Of a stretch of 64,000 nt of DNA, positions 17,727 through 25,978 are shown one piece after another; within the stretch, counting starts at the first letter, position 1, and each line of letters opens with the position of its first letter. The notes beneath the pieces were generated by a model. It did no database searches, was not told where the DNA came from, and worked only from the letters and a program-made list of their open reading frames with translations. The stretch lies in NCBI RefSeq assembly GCF_002788215.1, contig NZ_CP024845.1, positions 2,976,001 to 3,040,000 on the forward strand, written 5' to 3'. Source of the DNA: Halohasta litchfieldiae (GTDB lineage Archaea > Halobacteriota > Halobacteria > Halobacteriales > Haloferacaceae). The position numbers were made by a program, and so were the translations under genes.

Positions 17727-18085
17727 CCGACGACAAACCGGGATCGTCACGCAAACCCGGTCTTGCGGCAGTCGCGCTGTTCGGCGTTCTCGCTGCGATA
17801 ATTTTGAGTTCAGCGAGCGGGTTTGCCCCAGCCACGGGGTTCCCCGCGGGCGAATCAATCGTCCACAACATCGGCTATGCGCTGTTCGATATCGAACTCG
17901 GCGAGATCGCCTCGGAAGGCTTCCTCGCCGCGTTCCTGATTATCGCGCTTGCGCTGGATGTCGCACTCGACAGTGCGATCTACCTCGCAAAGCAGGAAGA
18001 CGAGGGCACGATCATCTCGGCGCTGACCGACGGTGGCCGCGATGTTTCGGGAAACATCGACAACAACCGCGGAGGTGACTCCTGA
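17723..18085 (+). CDS. nuoJ2: Complex I subunit J, C-terminal half
   Basis: A 120-aa membrane protein corresponding to the rest of NuoJ. It has a helix at about residues 13-30, another around 68-88 (FLAAFLIIALALDVALDSAIYLA) and a polar tail. It overlaps nuoJ1 by 4 nt (ATGA) and nuoK by one base. The split gene is a known haloarchaeal arrangement rather than a frameshift: each piece has its own start in a different frame. Confidence 0.85.
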   Translation: MTDDKPGSSRKPGLAAVALFGVLAAIILSSASGFAPATGFPAGESIVHNIGYALFDIELGEIASEGFLAAFLIIALALDVALDSAIYLAKQEDEGTIISALTDGGRDVSGNIDNNRGGDS

Positions 18086-18390
18086 TGGTAGTCGCCATGG
18101 AGTACTATCTCCTGTTGTCGTCGGCAATCTTCTGTATCGGTCTGTTCGGCGTGCTGACTCGGCGGAACGCGCTGTACTTCCTGATGTCGGTCGAGCTGAT
18201 GTTGAACGCAGCCAACATCAACCTGATCGCCTTTTCGTTCTACTGGGGGAACCTCACCGGCCAAACGTTCGCGCTGTTCGCCATCGCGCTGGCGGCCGCG
18301 GAGGTCGCAGTCGGTATCGGGATCATCCTGACGCTGTACCGGAACTTCGGAGACGTCGACGTGATGAAAGCCGCAACAATGAGGTGGTAA
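18085..18390 (+). CDS. nuoK: Complex I subunit K
   Basis: A 101-aa three-helix subunit. IFCIGLFGVLTRRNALYFLMSVELMLNAANIN (quoted in part) holds the conserved MSVELMLN motif with the proton-channel glutamate, and AAAEVAVGIGIILTLYR has the second glutamate. Either ATG at 18085 or the one at 18097 could start it; the first overlaps the nuoJ2 stop and is preferred. Confidence 0.95.
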   Translation: MVVAMEYYLLLSSAIFCIGLFGVLTRRNALYFLMSVELMLNAANINLIAFSFYWGNLTGQTFALFAIALAAAEVAVGIGIILTLYRNFGDVDVMKAATMRW

Positions 18391-18394
18391 ATAG

Positions 18395-20425
18395 ATGGTA
18401 TCCGCATCCGCATACGTTCCGGCAATCGTTCTGTTGCCGTTCGTCTCGTTTATCGTCGCACTGTTCGGTGGCAAATACCTCCCCAAGCGGGGGGCCTACG
18501 GCGGAATCGCTGCGACCGCGGGAGCGTTCCTGCTGTCGCTGTGGGTTCTCGTCTCGGTCCGCAACGGCGCAGCGTTCCAAGAGACCTACTACACGTGGGC
18601 AAGTGGTGTCGGCGGTCAAGCCTGGACCCTCGAGTTCGGCGCGCTGATCGACCCGCTGTCGTCGCTCATGCTCGTCATCGTGGCGCTGATCGCGACGCTC
18701 GTCCACGTCTTCAGTCTCGGCTACATGAACGACGAGGGCGAACGCGACCTGCCGCGCTACTACGCCGGACTCGGCCTATTTACGGCCAGTATGCTCGGCT
18801 TCGTCATCGCGGACAACCTGCTGATGGCGTTCATGTTCTTCGAGCTCGTGGGGCTGTGTTCGTTCCTGCTGATCGGCTTCCACTTCCGCGAGCCCGGCCC
18901 GCCGTCGGCCGCCAAGAAGGCGTTCCTCGTCACCCGCTTCGGTGACTACTTCTTCCTCGTCGGCGTCGTCGCCGTCTTTACGACGTTCGGGACCGCAGCC
19001 TTCTCCGGTGCCGAATCGTTCCCGGCACTCGCCGAGGCCGCACTCGCAGGAACCGTCGACGTCTGGACACCCGGCAACCTCGGTGTCATGACATGGTTCA
19101 CTGTCATTGGCCTGCTCGTCTTGGGCGGGGTCATCGGCAAATCCGCACAGTTCCCACTGCACACGTGGCTGCCTGACGCGATGGAGGGTCCGACCCCCGT
19201 CTCGGCACTGATCCACGCGGCGACGATGGTCGCGGCTGGCGTCTATCTCGTTGCCCGGATGTACGGCTTCTACGTGCTGACGCCGACGACAATGGGCATT
19301 ATCGCCCTCGTCGGGGGATTCACCGCCCTGTTCGCGGCGACGATGGGCGTCGTCAAAAAGGAACTCAAACAGGTACTCGCCTACTCGACGATCTCACAGT
19401 ACGGCTATATGATGCTCGCCCTCGGGTCGGGCGGCTACGTGGCCGCAGTCTTCCACCTGACCACTCACGCCTTCTTCAAGGCACTGCTGTTCTTGGGTGC
19501 TGGCTCGGTCATCATCGCCATGCACCACAACGAGAACATGTGGGATATGGGTGGCCTCAAAAACAAGATGCCAGTCACCTACTGGACGTTCCTCGCGGGC
19601 TCGCTCGCGCTGGCAGGCATCTTCCCGTTCGCAGGCTTCTGGTCGAAAGACGAGATCCTCTACGAGGCACTGATTCACGGCCTCAACGAGCCGCTCATCT
19701 TAGTGGGCTACGTCTTCGGTCTGCTCGCGGTGCCAGTCACTGCGTTCTACACCTTCCGGATGGTGTTCCTCACCTTCCACGGCAACGCACGCACTGAACT
19801 CGCTCGGAACCCCGAGCCGGTTCGCTGGAACGTCAAAGGACCGCTGTCGGTCCTCGGCGTGCTCGCCGCGGTCACTGGCATCATCAACATGGTGCCGGTC
19901 CAGAAGGTCCTCGGTATCGAGGGCATCGACTACCTCCACCTGTGGCTCGACAACGAGTGGGGCGGCATCGAGGGGCTTTCGTCGCACCACTACGCCGACA
20001 TCGGCCCGTACAGTAGCAGCTACCTGTTCGGCGGCGAAGTCGGCACTGTCGTTGCTGGTGCGGCCGTCTCGCTTGGCCTCGCGGTCGCTGGCCTGCTGCT
20101 GGCATGGAAACTCTACAACGTTGCCGAGCCGGTCGAACACACCGACAAACTCGGCGGCGCAAAATCGCTGCTGTACAACAACTACTACCAAGACGAGTTC
20201 CAGATCTGGCTGGCCAACCGCACCCGAGGCGTCTCAGGTGGGGCCGACACCTTCGATCAGGGCGTCGTCGACGGCGTCGTCAACGGCGTCTCGTCGGTCA
20301 GCCTCCTGAGCGGTGACCGGATCAAACGCATCCAGACCGGGATCGTCGGCAACTACGCGCTGCTGCTCACGGTGAGCCTGACGGCGCTACTTGTTGCCTT
20401 CGCACTCTTGGGAGGGTGGTTCTGA
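18395..20425 (+). CDS. nuoL: Complex I antiporter-like subunit L
   Basis: A 676-aa antiporter-like membrane subunit with about 16 helices. MAFMFFELVGLCSFLLIGF carries the key glutamate of the first half-channel, PLHTWLPDAMEGPTPVSALIHAAT is the family signature (quoted in part) with the lysine/histidine path, and VVKKELKQVLAYSTISQYGYM the second. The C-terminal part carries the long amphipathic arm. It begins 4 nt after nuoK and overlaps the nuoM start. Confidence 0.97.
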   Translation: MVSASAYVPAIVLLPFVSFIVALFGGKYLPKRGAYGGIAATAGAFLLSLWVLVSVRNGAAFQETYYTWASGVGGQAWTLEFGALIDPLSSLMLVIVALIATLVHVFSLGYMNDEGERDLPRYYAGLGLFTASMLGFVIADNLLMAFMFFELVGLCSFLLIGFHFREPGPPSAAKKAFLVTRFGDYFFLVGVVAVFTTFGTAAFSGAESFPALAEAALAGTVDVWTPGNLGVMTWFTVIGLLVLGGVIGKSAQFPLHTWLPDAMEGPTPVSALIHAATMVAAGVYLVARMYGFYVLTPTTMGIIALVGGFTALFAATMGVVKKELKQVLAYSTISQYGYMMLALGSGGYVAAVFHLTTHAFFKALLFLGAGSVIIAMHHNENMWDMGGLKNKMPVTYWTFLAGSLALAGIFPFAGFWSKDEILYEALIHGLNEPLILVGYVFGLLAVPVTAFYTFRMVFLTFHGNARTELARNPEPVRWNVKGPLSVLGVLAAVTGIINMVPVQKVLGIEGIDYLHLWLDNEWGGIEGLSSHHYADIGPYSSSYLFGGEVGTVVAGAAVSLGLAVAGLLLAWKLYNVAEPVEHTDKLGGAKSLLYNNYYQDEFQIWLANRTRGVSGGADTFDQGVVDGVVNGVSSVSLLSGDRIKRIQTGIVGNYALLLTVSLTALLVAFALLGGWF

Positions 20426-21951
20426 TGATTATTGAAGCACTACTCGCATTCACGTTCGCCGCCGCATTGCTCGTCATGGCCGTTCCGGACAAGTACGCCC
20501 ACAAACTGGCCTTCGGGCTCAGTCTGGGGCCTATCGCCGGGGCGCTCTACATGTGGTCGAACTTCGAGGCCGGTGGCAACGCGCTCACCGGCGGCGATAT
20601 CGCCTTCGAGACGATGGTTCCGTGGTTCGAAGCCGGGGGCTACACACTGCAGTGGTTCGTCGGCGTCGACGGGATTAGCCTGCCGCTGGTCATCCTGACG
20701 ACGTTCCTCACGACGCTGGCAATCGTCAGCGCGTGGACGCCGATTGACGAGCGACAGAGCCAGTTCTACGGGCTGATGCTCCTGATGGAGGCCAACCTGA
20801 TTGGCGTCTTTACCGCGCTGGACTTCTTCGTCTGGTTCGTCTTCTGGGAGGCCGTGTTGGTCCCGATGTACTTCCTCATCGGCGTCTGGGGCGGTCCACG
20901 CCGGAAGTACGCCGCGATCAAGTTCTTCGTCTACACCAACATCGCCTCGCTTGTCATGTTCATCGGCTTCATGACGTTGGTGTTCTCCCTGCCAGTGTCG
21001 ACGTTCGGCCTGCCGGAGATCACCCAGTCGCTTGCAGCGGGTGAACTCACAGGCTTCTACGGACTGCCCGCAGAAACGCTGGCGTTGGTCGCCTTCGCGG
21101 CGATCTTCATCGGCTTTGCGGTCAAGGTACCGGTCGTCCCGGTCCACACGTGGCTGCCGGACGCTCACGTTGAAGCCCCGACACCGGTCTCCGTCATGTT
21201 GGCTGGCGTGCTCCTGAAGATGGGGACCTACGCCATGCTCCGGTTCAACTTTACCATGTTACCTGAGCAGGCAAGCACGTTTGCGATCCCGATTGCGATC
21301 ATCGCGGTCGTCTCGGTGATCTACGGCGCAATGTTAGCACTCGCCCAGACGGACCTCAAGCGGATCGTCGCCTACTCCTCAGTGTCGTCGATGGGCTACG
21401 TCATCCTCGGACTCATTGCGTTCACCGAGTTCGGCATGGGTGGCGCGACGTTCCAGATGGTCGCCCACGGCCTCATCTCGGGGCTGATGTTCATGGCGGT
21501 CGGCGTCATCTACAACGCGACCCACACCCGAATCGTCGGCGACATGTCCGGACTGGCTGACCGAATGCCGGTTGCGGTCTGGATTCTCGTGGCCGGCGCG
21601 TTCGCCTACATGGGACTGCCGCTGATGGCTGGCTTCGCCGGGGAGTTCTTCATCTTCGTTGGCTCCTTCGGCTCTACGGCCCTGCCGTACGCACCGATCT
21701 TCACGGCACTGGCGATGTTCGGCATCGTCATCGTCGCCGGCTACCTCCTGCTGGCGATGCAGGACACGCTGTTCGGCCCGTTCCGACTTGAGACCGACTA
21801 CGAGATCGGTCGCGCGCCGTTCCACGACGTCGCACCGCTCGTGGTGCTGCTCGGGGCGATCATCCTGCTCGGCGTCGCACCCTCGTTGTTCTTCGATATG
21901 ATACTCGATGCAACCGTTCCGATCCTTGAGTTGACTGGAGGTGGGCTCTAA
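20425..21951 (+). CDS. nuoM: Complex I antiporter-like subunit M
   Basis: A 508-aa proton-pumping subunit with about 14 helices. FFVWFVFWEAVLVPMYFLIG contains the conserved glutamate, KVPVVPVHTWLPDAHVEAPTP is the signature loop (quoted in part) and LAQTDLKRIVAYSSVSSMGYV the second lysine region. The ATG at 20425 shares its A with the nuoL TGA; an upstream GTG three codons earlier is less likely. Confidence 0.97.
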   Translation: MIIEALLAFTFAAALLVMAVPDKYAHKLAFGLSLGPIAGALYMWSNFEAGGNALTGGDIAFETMVPWFEAGGYTLQWFVGVDGISLPLVILTTFLTTLAIVSAWTPIDERQSQFYGLMLLMEANLIGVFTALDFFVWFVFWEAVLVPMYFLIGVWGGPRRKYAAIKFFVYTNIASLVMFIGFMTLVFSLPVSTFGLPEITQSLAAGELTGFYGLPAETLALVAFAAIFIGFAVKVPVVPVHTWLPDAHVEAPTPVSVMLAGVLLKMGTYAMLRFNFTMLPEQASTFAIPIAIIAVVSVIYGAMLALAQTDLKRIVAYSSVSSMGYVILGLIAFTEFGMGGATFQMVAHGLISGLMFMAVGVIYNATHTRIVGDMSGLADRMPVAVWILVAGAFAYMGLPLMAGFAGEFFIFVGSFGSTALPYAPIFTALAMFGIVIVAGYLLLAMQDTLFGPFRLETDYEIGRAPFHDVAPLVVLLGAIILLGVAPSLFFDMILDATVPILELTGGGL

Positions 21952-23480
21952 TGAGCACGCTCCTACAGACCGAACCGACGAACTGGCTGTACGCTATCTG
22001 GTCGCTCCAGCCGACGGTGATTCTGGCAGTGACCGCACTGCTGGTGTTGGCCATCGACAGTCTCTGGCCGGATGCCCGCTCGAACACGACGCTGGCTATC
22101 ACTGCAGCAGCCGGAACGCTCCTCTCGGTGGGCGTCACAGTCTGGTATCTCGTCGCAGGCACTGGTCAAGGCGCAACCGGTGGTGCGATCAGCCTGTTCA
22201 GTGATGCCATCGTCGTCGACGGGATGGGGCTGTTCTTCACGGCCATCTTCACCAGCGTCGCCGCCTTGGTCGTCGTCGCGAGCTACGACTACCTCGAAGA
22301 CGACGAGAACCCGGCGGCGTTCTACTCGCTGCTGCTGTTTGCGACGACCGCGATGTCGATCATGGCAGTCTCGAACTCGCTGTCGACCGTCTTCATCAGC
22401 CTCGAGATGGCCTCGCTGCCATCCTACGCGTTGGTCGCCTACCTCAAGACCAACCGTGGGAGCGTCGAAGCAGGCCTGAAATACTTCCTGATCGGCGCGC
22501 TGTCGGCAGCGGTCTTCGCGTTCGGTATTAGCCTCGTCTACGGGGCAACCGGGACGCTCCTGCTGCCGGAGATTGCGGCCCAGATCGGTGGCGTCGGTGA
22601 CCTCCAAGGAATCCTCGGCGTGGGGATTCTGATGGTCGCCGGTGGCTTCCTGTTCAAGACGGCCTCGGTGCCGTTCCACTTCTGGGCACCCGAAGCCTAC
22701 GAGGGCGCACCCGCACCCGTGAGTGCGTTCCTCTCGTCGGCCTCGAAGGCTGCCGGATTTGTGGTGGCGTTCCGCGTGTTCGCAGTTGCGTTCATGCCTG
22801 CGCTCGATATCGCGATCAACTGGGCGCTGCTGTTCGGGATTCTCGCAGTCGTCACGATGACACTCGGGAACTTCGCTGCCGCGACCCAGACGAACGTCAA
22901 GCGCATGCTGGCGTACTCCTCGATTGGACAGGCTGGCTACGCGCTGATCGGCCTCGCAGCCATTACGGCCGGTGCGAACGAGGCTAACGCCGCAGTCATG
23001 GGCGCAGCGATGGCCCACCTGCTGGTCTATGGCTTCATGAACACGGGCGCGTTCCTGTTTATCGCCATGGTCGAATACTGGGGCGTCGGCCGTACCTTCG
23101 AGGACTACGCTGGACTCGGACGAAAGGCACCGATGGCCTCGATGGCGATGGCTGTCTTCATGTTCAGTCTGGCTGGCCTGCCGGTGGCTGGTGGATTCTT
23201 CTCGAAGTACTTCCTGTTCGCCAGTGCAATCGACGCCGGCTTCTGGTGGCTCGCGGCGGTCGGTGCGGTCACCAGTGCGCTGTCGCTGTTCTACTACAGC
23301 CGCGTCGTCAAGGCGCTGTGGATCGAGGAGCCAAACGGAAACCTCGACGCACTCGACAGCAAGCCAACCGGCTTGTATGCCGCAGTCATCGTCGCTGGCG
23401 TGATCACCGTGCTACTGCTGCCCGGCTTCGGTCCGGTCATCGAGACCGCACAGACAGCTGCTGGCGCACTGTTCGCCTAA
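21951..23480 (+). CDS. nuoN: Complex I antiporter-like subunit N
   Basis: A 509-aa proton-pumping subunit and the last gene of the operon. VFISLEMASLPSYALVAYLK has the conserved glutamate, ASVPFHFWAPEAYEGAPAPVS is the NuoN signature, and ATQTNVKRMLAYSSIGQAGYA the second half-channel. It starts at the last base of nuoM. After its TAA a T-rich cactgtttttcgct may act in termination. Confidence 0.97.
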   Translation: MSTLLQTEPTNWLYAIWSLQPTVILAVTALLVLAIDSLWPDARSNTTLAITAAAGTLLSVGVTVWYLVAGTGQGATGGAISLFSDAIVVDGMGLFFTAIFTSVAALVVVASYDYLEDDENPAAFYSLLLFATTAMSIMAVSNSLSTVFISLEMASLPSYALVAYLKTNRGSVEAGLKYFLIGALSAAVFAFGISLVYGATGTLLLPEIAAQIGGVGDLQGILGVGILMVAGGFLFKTASVPFHFWAPEAYEGAPAPVSAFLSSASKAAGFVVAFRVFAVAFMPALDIAINWALLFGILAVVTMTLGNFAAATQTNVKRMLAYSSIGQAGYALIGLAAITAGANEANAAVMGAAMAHLLVYGFMNTGAFLFIAMVEYWGVGRTFEDYAGLGRKAPMASMAMAVFMFSLAGLPVAGGFFSKYFLFASAIDAGFWWLAAVGAVTSALSLFYYSRVVKALWIEEPNGNLDALDSKPTGLYAAVIVAGVITVLLLPGFGPVIETAQTAAGALFA

Positions 23481-23562
23481 TCAGCAGCCACTGTTTTTCG
23501 CTGTCGACCCTCTTGAATAGCGACACGGCACCGTTTTCCCGGTCGACCACCTGTGGCTAGCT

Positions 23563-25020
23563 ATGATGCGTCGGCTCGTTCTCGGTGATGGGGCACTCGG
23601 TCGGACCCTGATAGACCGTGCGGTCTCACAGCCGGGCGAGCTGTACGTCGTTACCGCCGACAGCGGCTGGGTGACGACGCTCCGGGACGACAGTATTGCG
23701 GCCGTCGAGGGCGATCCCGCCGATCCAACGCAGTACCCCTCAGCCGCCGATATCGTCGTCATCGCTGCCGATGATCCGGCACAAACCGAACGAATTACCG
23801 ACACTGCCAGACAGCAGTTCCCCGACTCAATGCTGCTCGTCACTATCGGCGTGGATGCCACAGCCGCACAACGGCGTCGACTCGGGGAGGTGGCCGACAC
23901 GGTGGTCGATCCCCGAGAAAAAATCACGGACCGAGTGATCGAGGCGACCGCACACACGCAGGGTGGTGGAATGGGGCTGCTGTTGTCGACGCTCCGGTCA
24001 CTCTCCAAACCGCTGGCCGTGGTGGCTCACGACAACCCCGATCCGGACGCGATTGCGAGTGCGGTCGGGCTGGTTCGGATCGCCGAATCGGTCGGTGTCC
24101 CGGCCGAAGCCTGCTACTTCGGCGAGATTTCTCATCAAGAGAACCGTGCGCTGGTCAACCTCCTAGATCTCACGCTCCGGCCGGTCGACACCGATGTGTT
24201 CGATCCCGACGACTACGGTGCAATCGCGCTGGTCGACCACGCCCAGCCGGGTGTTAATGACAGCCTACCGCCGGAAACACCCGTCCAAATCGTCGTCGAC
24301 CACCACCCAGCCCGGATGCCAATCGACACAACCGACAGATACGTCGACATTCGGCCGGACGTCGGCTCGACGAGCACGATTATCACCGAGTATTTCCGAC
24401 GGCTTGGTATCTCGCCCGACCAACAGCTGTCGACGGCCCTGCTGTATGGAATTCAGACCGATACCAAACGGTTCACCAGGGAGGTCTCGGAGGCCGATTT
24501 CGAGGCCGCAGCTACCCTCACAGGAACCGCCAGCGAGGCCGATCTCGAACGGATCGAATCACCGAGCGTTACCCCGTCGGTCGTCGAAACGCTGGCCACC
24601 GCGATTCAGCGACGTGATGTCCGGGGATCAGCACTGGCAACGTGTGTCGGCGCGATCACCGACCGAGACGCCCTCGCTCAAGCCGCCGACGATCTGCTGG
24701 ATATGGAGGGGATTTCGACGGTGCTCGTCTATGGCTACACCGAGGAGATGATCTATGTCTCGGGACGGACACGCGGCGGGACAGTCGACCTCGGCGAGAC
24801 ACTTCGGGAGGCGCTCGATCAGATCGGGAGTGCCGGTGGCCACGCGAACATGGCCGGCGCACAGCTCCCGCTCGGTATTCTGAATGACCTCTGTGAGAGC
24901 GATGAGCTCGCCGATGTCGTTCACGACCTGATCGCAGGGCGGTTTTTCGCCGCACTCGATGCGGCGACGGAGTCAGCCGAGTACATGATCAACCCACCGC
25001 TCGGCGGCTCGAAACAGTAG
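23563..25020 (+). CDS. DHH phosphoesterase with N-terminal Rossmann domain
   Basis: A 485-aa two-part protein. Residues 1 to about 130 form a TrkA-N-like nucleotide-binding domain (LVLGDGALGRTLIDRA). From about 150 a DHH hydrolase follows: HDNPDPDAIAS (156-166), ALVDHAQPG, and the DHH triad at 246-248 in VVDHHPAR; the C-terminal DHHA1 part ends with GSAGGHANMAGAQLP. The metal ligands are complete, so it is probably an active phosphodiesterase on short oligonucleotides or a cyclic dinucleotide. The Rossmann domain may sense NAD or another nucleotide. An upstream ATG pair at 23563 and 23566 is possible; I used the first. Confidence 0.85.
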   Translation: MMRRLVLGDGALGRTLIDRAVSQPGELYVVTADSGWVTTLRDDSIAAVEGDPADPTQYPSAADIVVIAADDPAQTERITDTARQQFPDSMLLVTIGVDATAAQRRRLGEVADTVVDPREKITDRVIEATAHTQGGGMGLLLSTLRSLSKPLAVVAHDNPDPDAIASAVGLVRIAESVGVPAEACYFGEISHQENRALVNLLDLTLRPVDTDVFDPDDYGAIALVDHAQPGVNDSLPPETPVQIVVDHHPARMPIDTTDRYVDIRPDVGSTSTIITEYFRRLGISPDQQLSTALLYGIQTDTKRFTREVSEADFEAAATLTGTASEADLERIESPSVTPSVVETLATAIQRRDVRGSALATCVGAITDRDALAQAADDLLDMEGISTVLVYGYTEEMIYVSGRTRGGTVDLGETLREALDQIGSAGGHANMAGAQLPLGILNDLCESDELADVVHDLIAGRFFAALDAATESAEYMINPPLGGSKQ

Positions 25021-25095
25021 TCACTGCCTACTGCGACACAGGGTATGCCGACGAGTCGACCGTAGCTTTTTGCCCACGTTGGGCCAACACCAGCT

Positions 25096-25905
25096 ATGGA
25101 GAGCAAGCCGCGGGTCAAGGAGTATATGACTCACGAAGTCTCGACGGTGTCGCCGGACGATTCGGTCGACGAAGTGACACGCCGGATCGTCGAAAGCGAG
25201 GGCCACAACGGGTTTCCGGTCTGTCGAGAGCTGACCGTCAAGGGGTTCGTGACCGCCCGAGATCTGCTTGCAGCCGACAGCGAGACGCCGATTTCGGCAG
25301 TGATGACTCCCGATATTCTGGTTGCCGATCCCGAAATGGCGGTGACCGATGCTGCTCGCGTAATTCTTCGGTCGGGGATTCAGAAGCTCCCGGTCGTCGA
25401 CGACGAGGGTCGACTGATCGGTATTCTCTCGAACACCGATGTGGTCCGGAGCCAGATCGAACGCGTCACACCCGAGAAGGTGGGCAAACTCCGGCGGAGC
25501 CTCGAACAGATCCACAATGGGGTCGAACTCACCGAGGAGCGACGAACCGTTTCGCTGGCCGATCTCACACCGACACAGGAGCGCGTCTACGCCGACGAAC
25601 TCGCCGGTCGACGCTACGAACTCGAACGGGGACTCGCCGAGCCGCTGGTCGTCATCGACAACACCGGAACAGCCGACACCGATACTCCCGAACTGTATCT
25701 CGCCGATGGCCACCATCGCGTGTTGGCCGCCGACAGTCTAGATATTCCTGAGATGGACGCCTACGTAATCGTCCTCAACGAGTCTGTCGACCTCGGGATC
25801 GCGAAGACAGCCAACAAACACGACCTGACGAGCATCGAAGACATCGCAATCGTCGATTACGCCCGCCACCCGCTCGTCGAGACGACCGAGCGGCTTCAGG
25901 AGTAG
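25096..25905 (+). CDS. CBS-pair protein with ParB-like C-terminal domain
   Basis: A 269-aa protein with two CBS motifs in residues 1 to about 125 (VKEYMTHEVSTVSPDDSVDE and SAVMTPDILVADPEMAV, each ending in a GFV/GIL strand) followed by a domain containing ELYLADGHHRVLAADSL, similar to the ParB/sulfiredoxin-like DGHHR motif. CBS pairs bind adenine nucleotides. The ParB-like half might be an NTP-dependent switch or nuclease, but that is inference. The gene lies 75 bp after the DHH phosphoesterase on the same strand, so the two nucleotide-related proteins could be functionally linked. Confidence 0.75.
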   Translation: MESKPRVKEYMTHEVSTVSPDDSVDEVTRRIVESEGHNGFPVCRELTVKGFVTARDLLAADSETPISAVMTPDILVADPEMAVTDAARVILRSGIQKLPVVDDEGRLIGILSNTDVVRSQIERVTPEKVGKLRRSLEQIHNGVELTEERRTVSLADLTPTQERVYADELAGRRYELERGLAEPLVVIDNTGTADTDTPELYLADGHHRVLAADSLDIPEMDAYVIVLNESVDLGIAKTANKHDLTSIEDIAIVDYARHPLVETTERLQE

Positions 25906-25978
25906 GTAATCACTAAGTCCGTGGCAGACAGCCTGCGAGTATGTACACTATTCACGCACACAGTTGGAGTGACAGATA

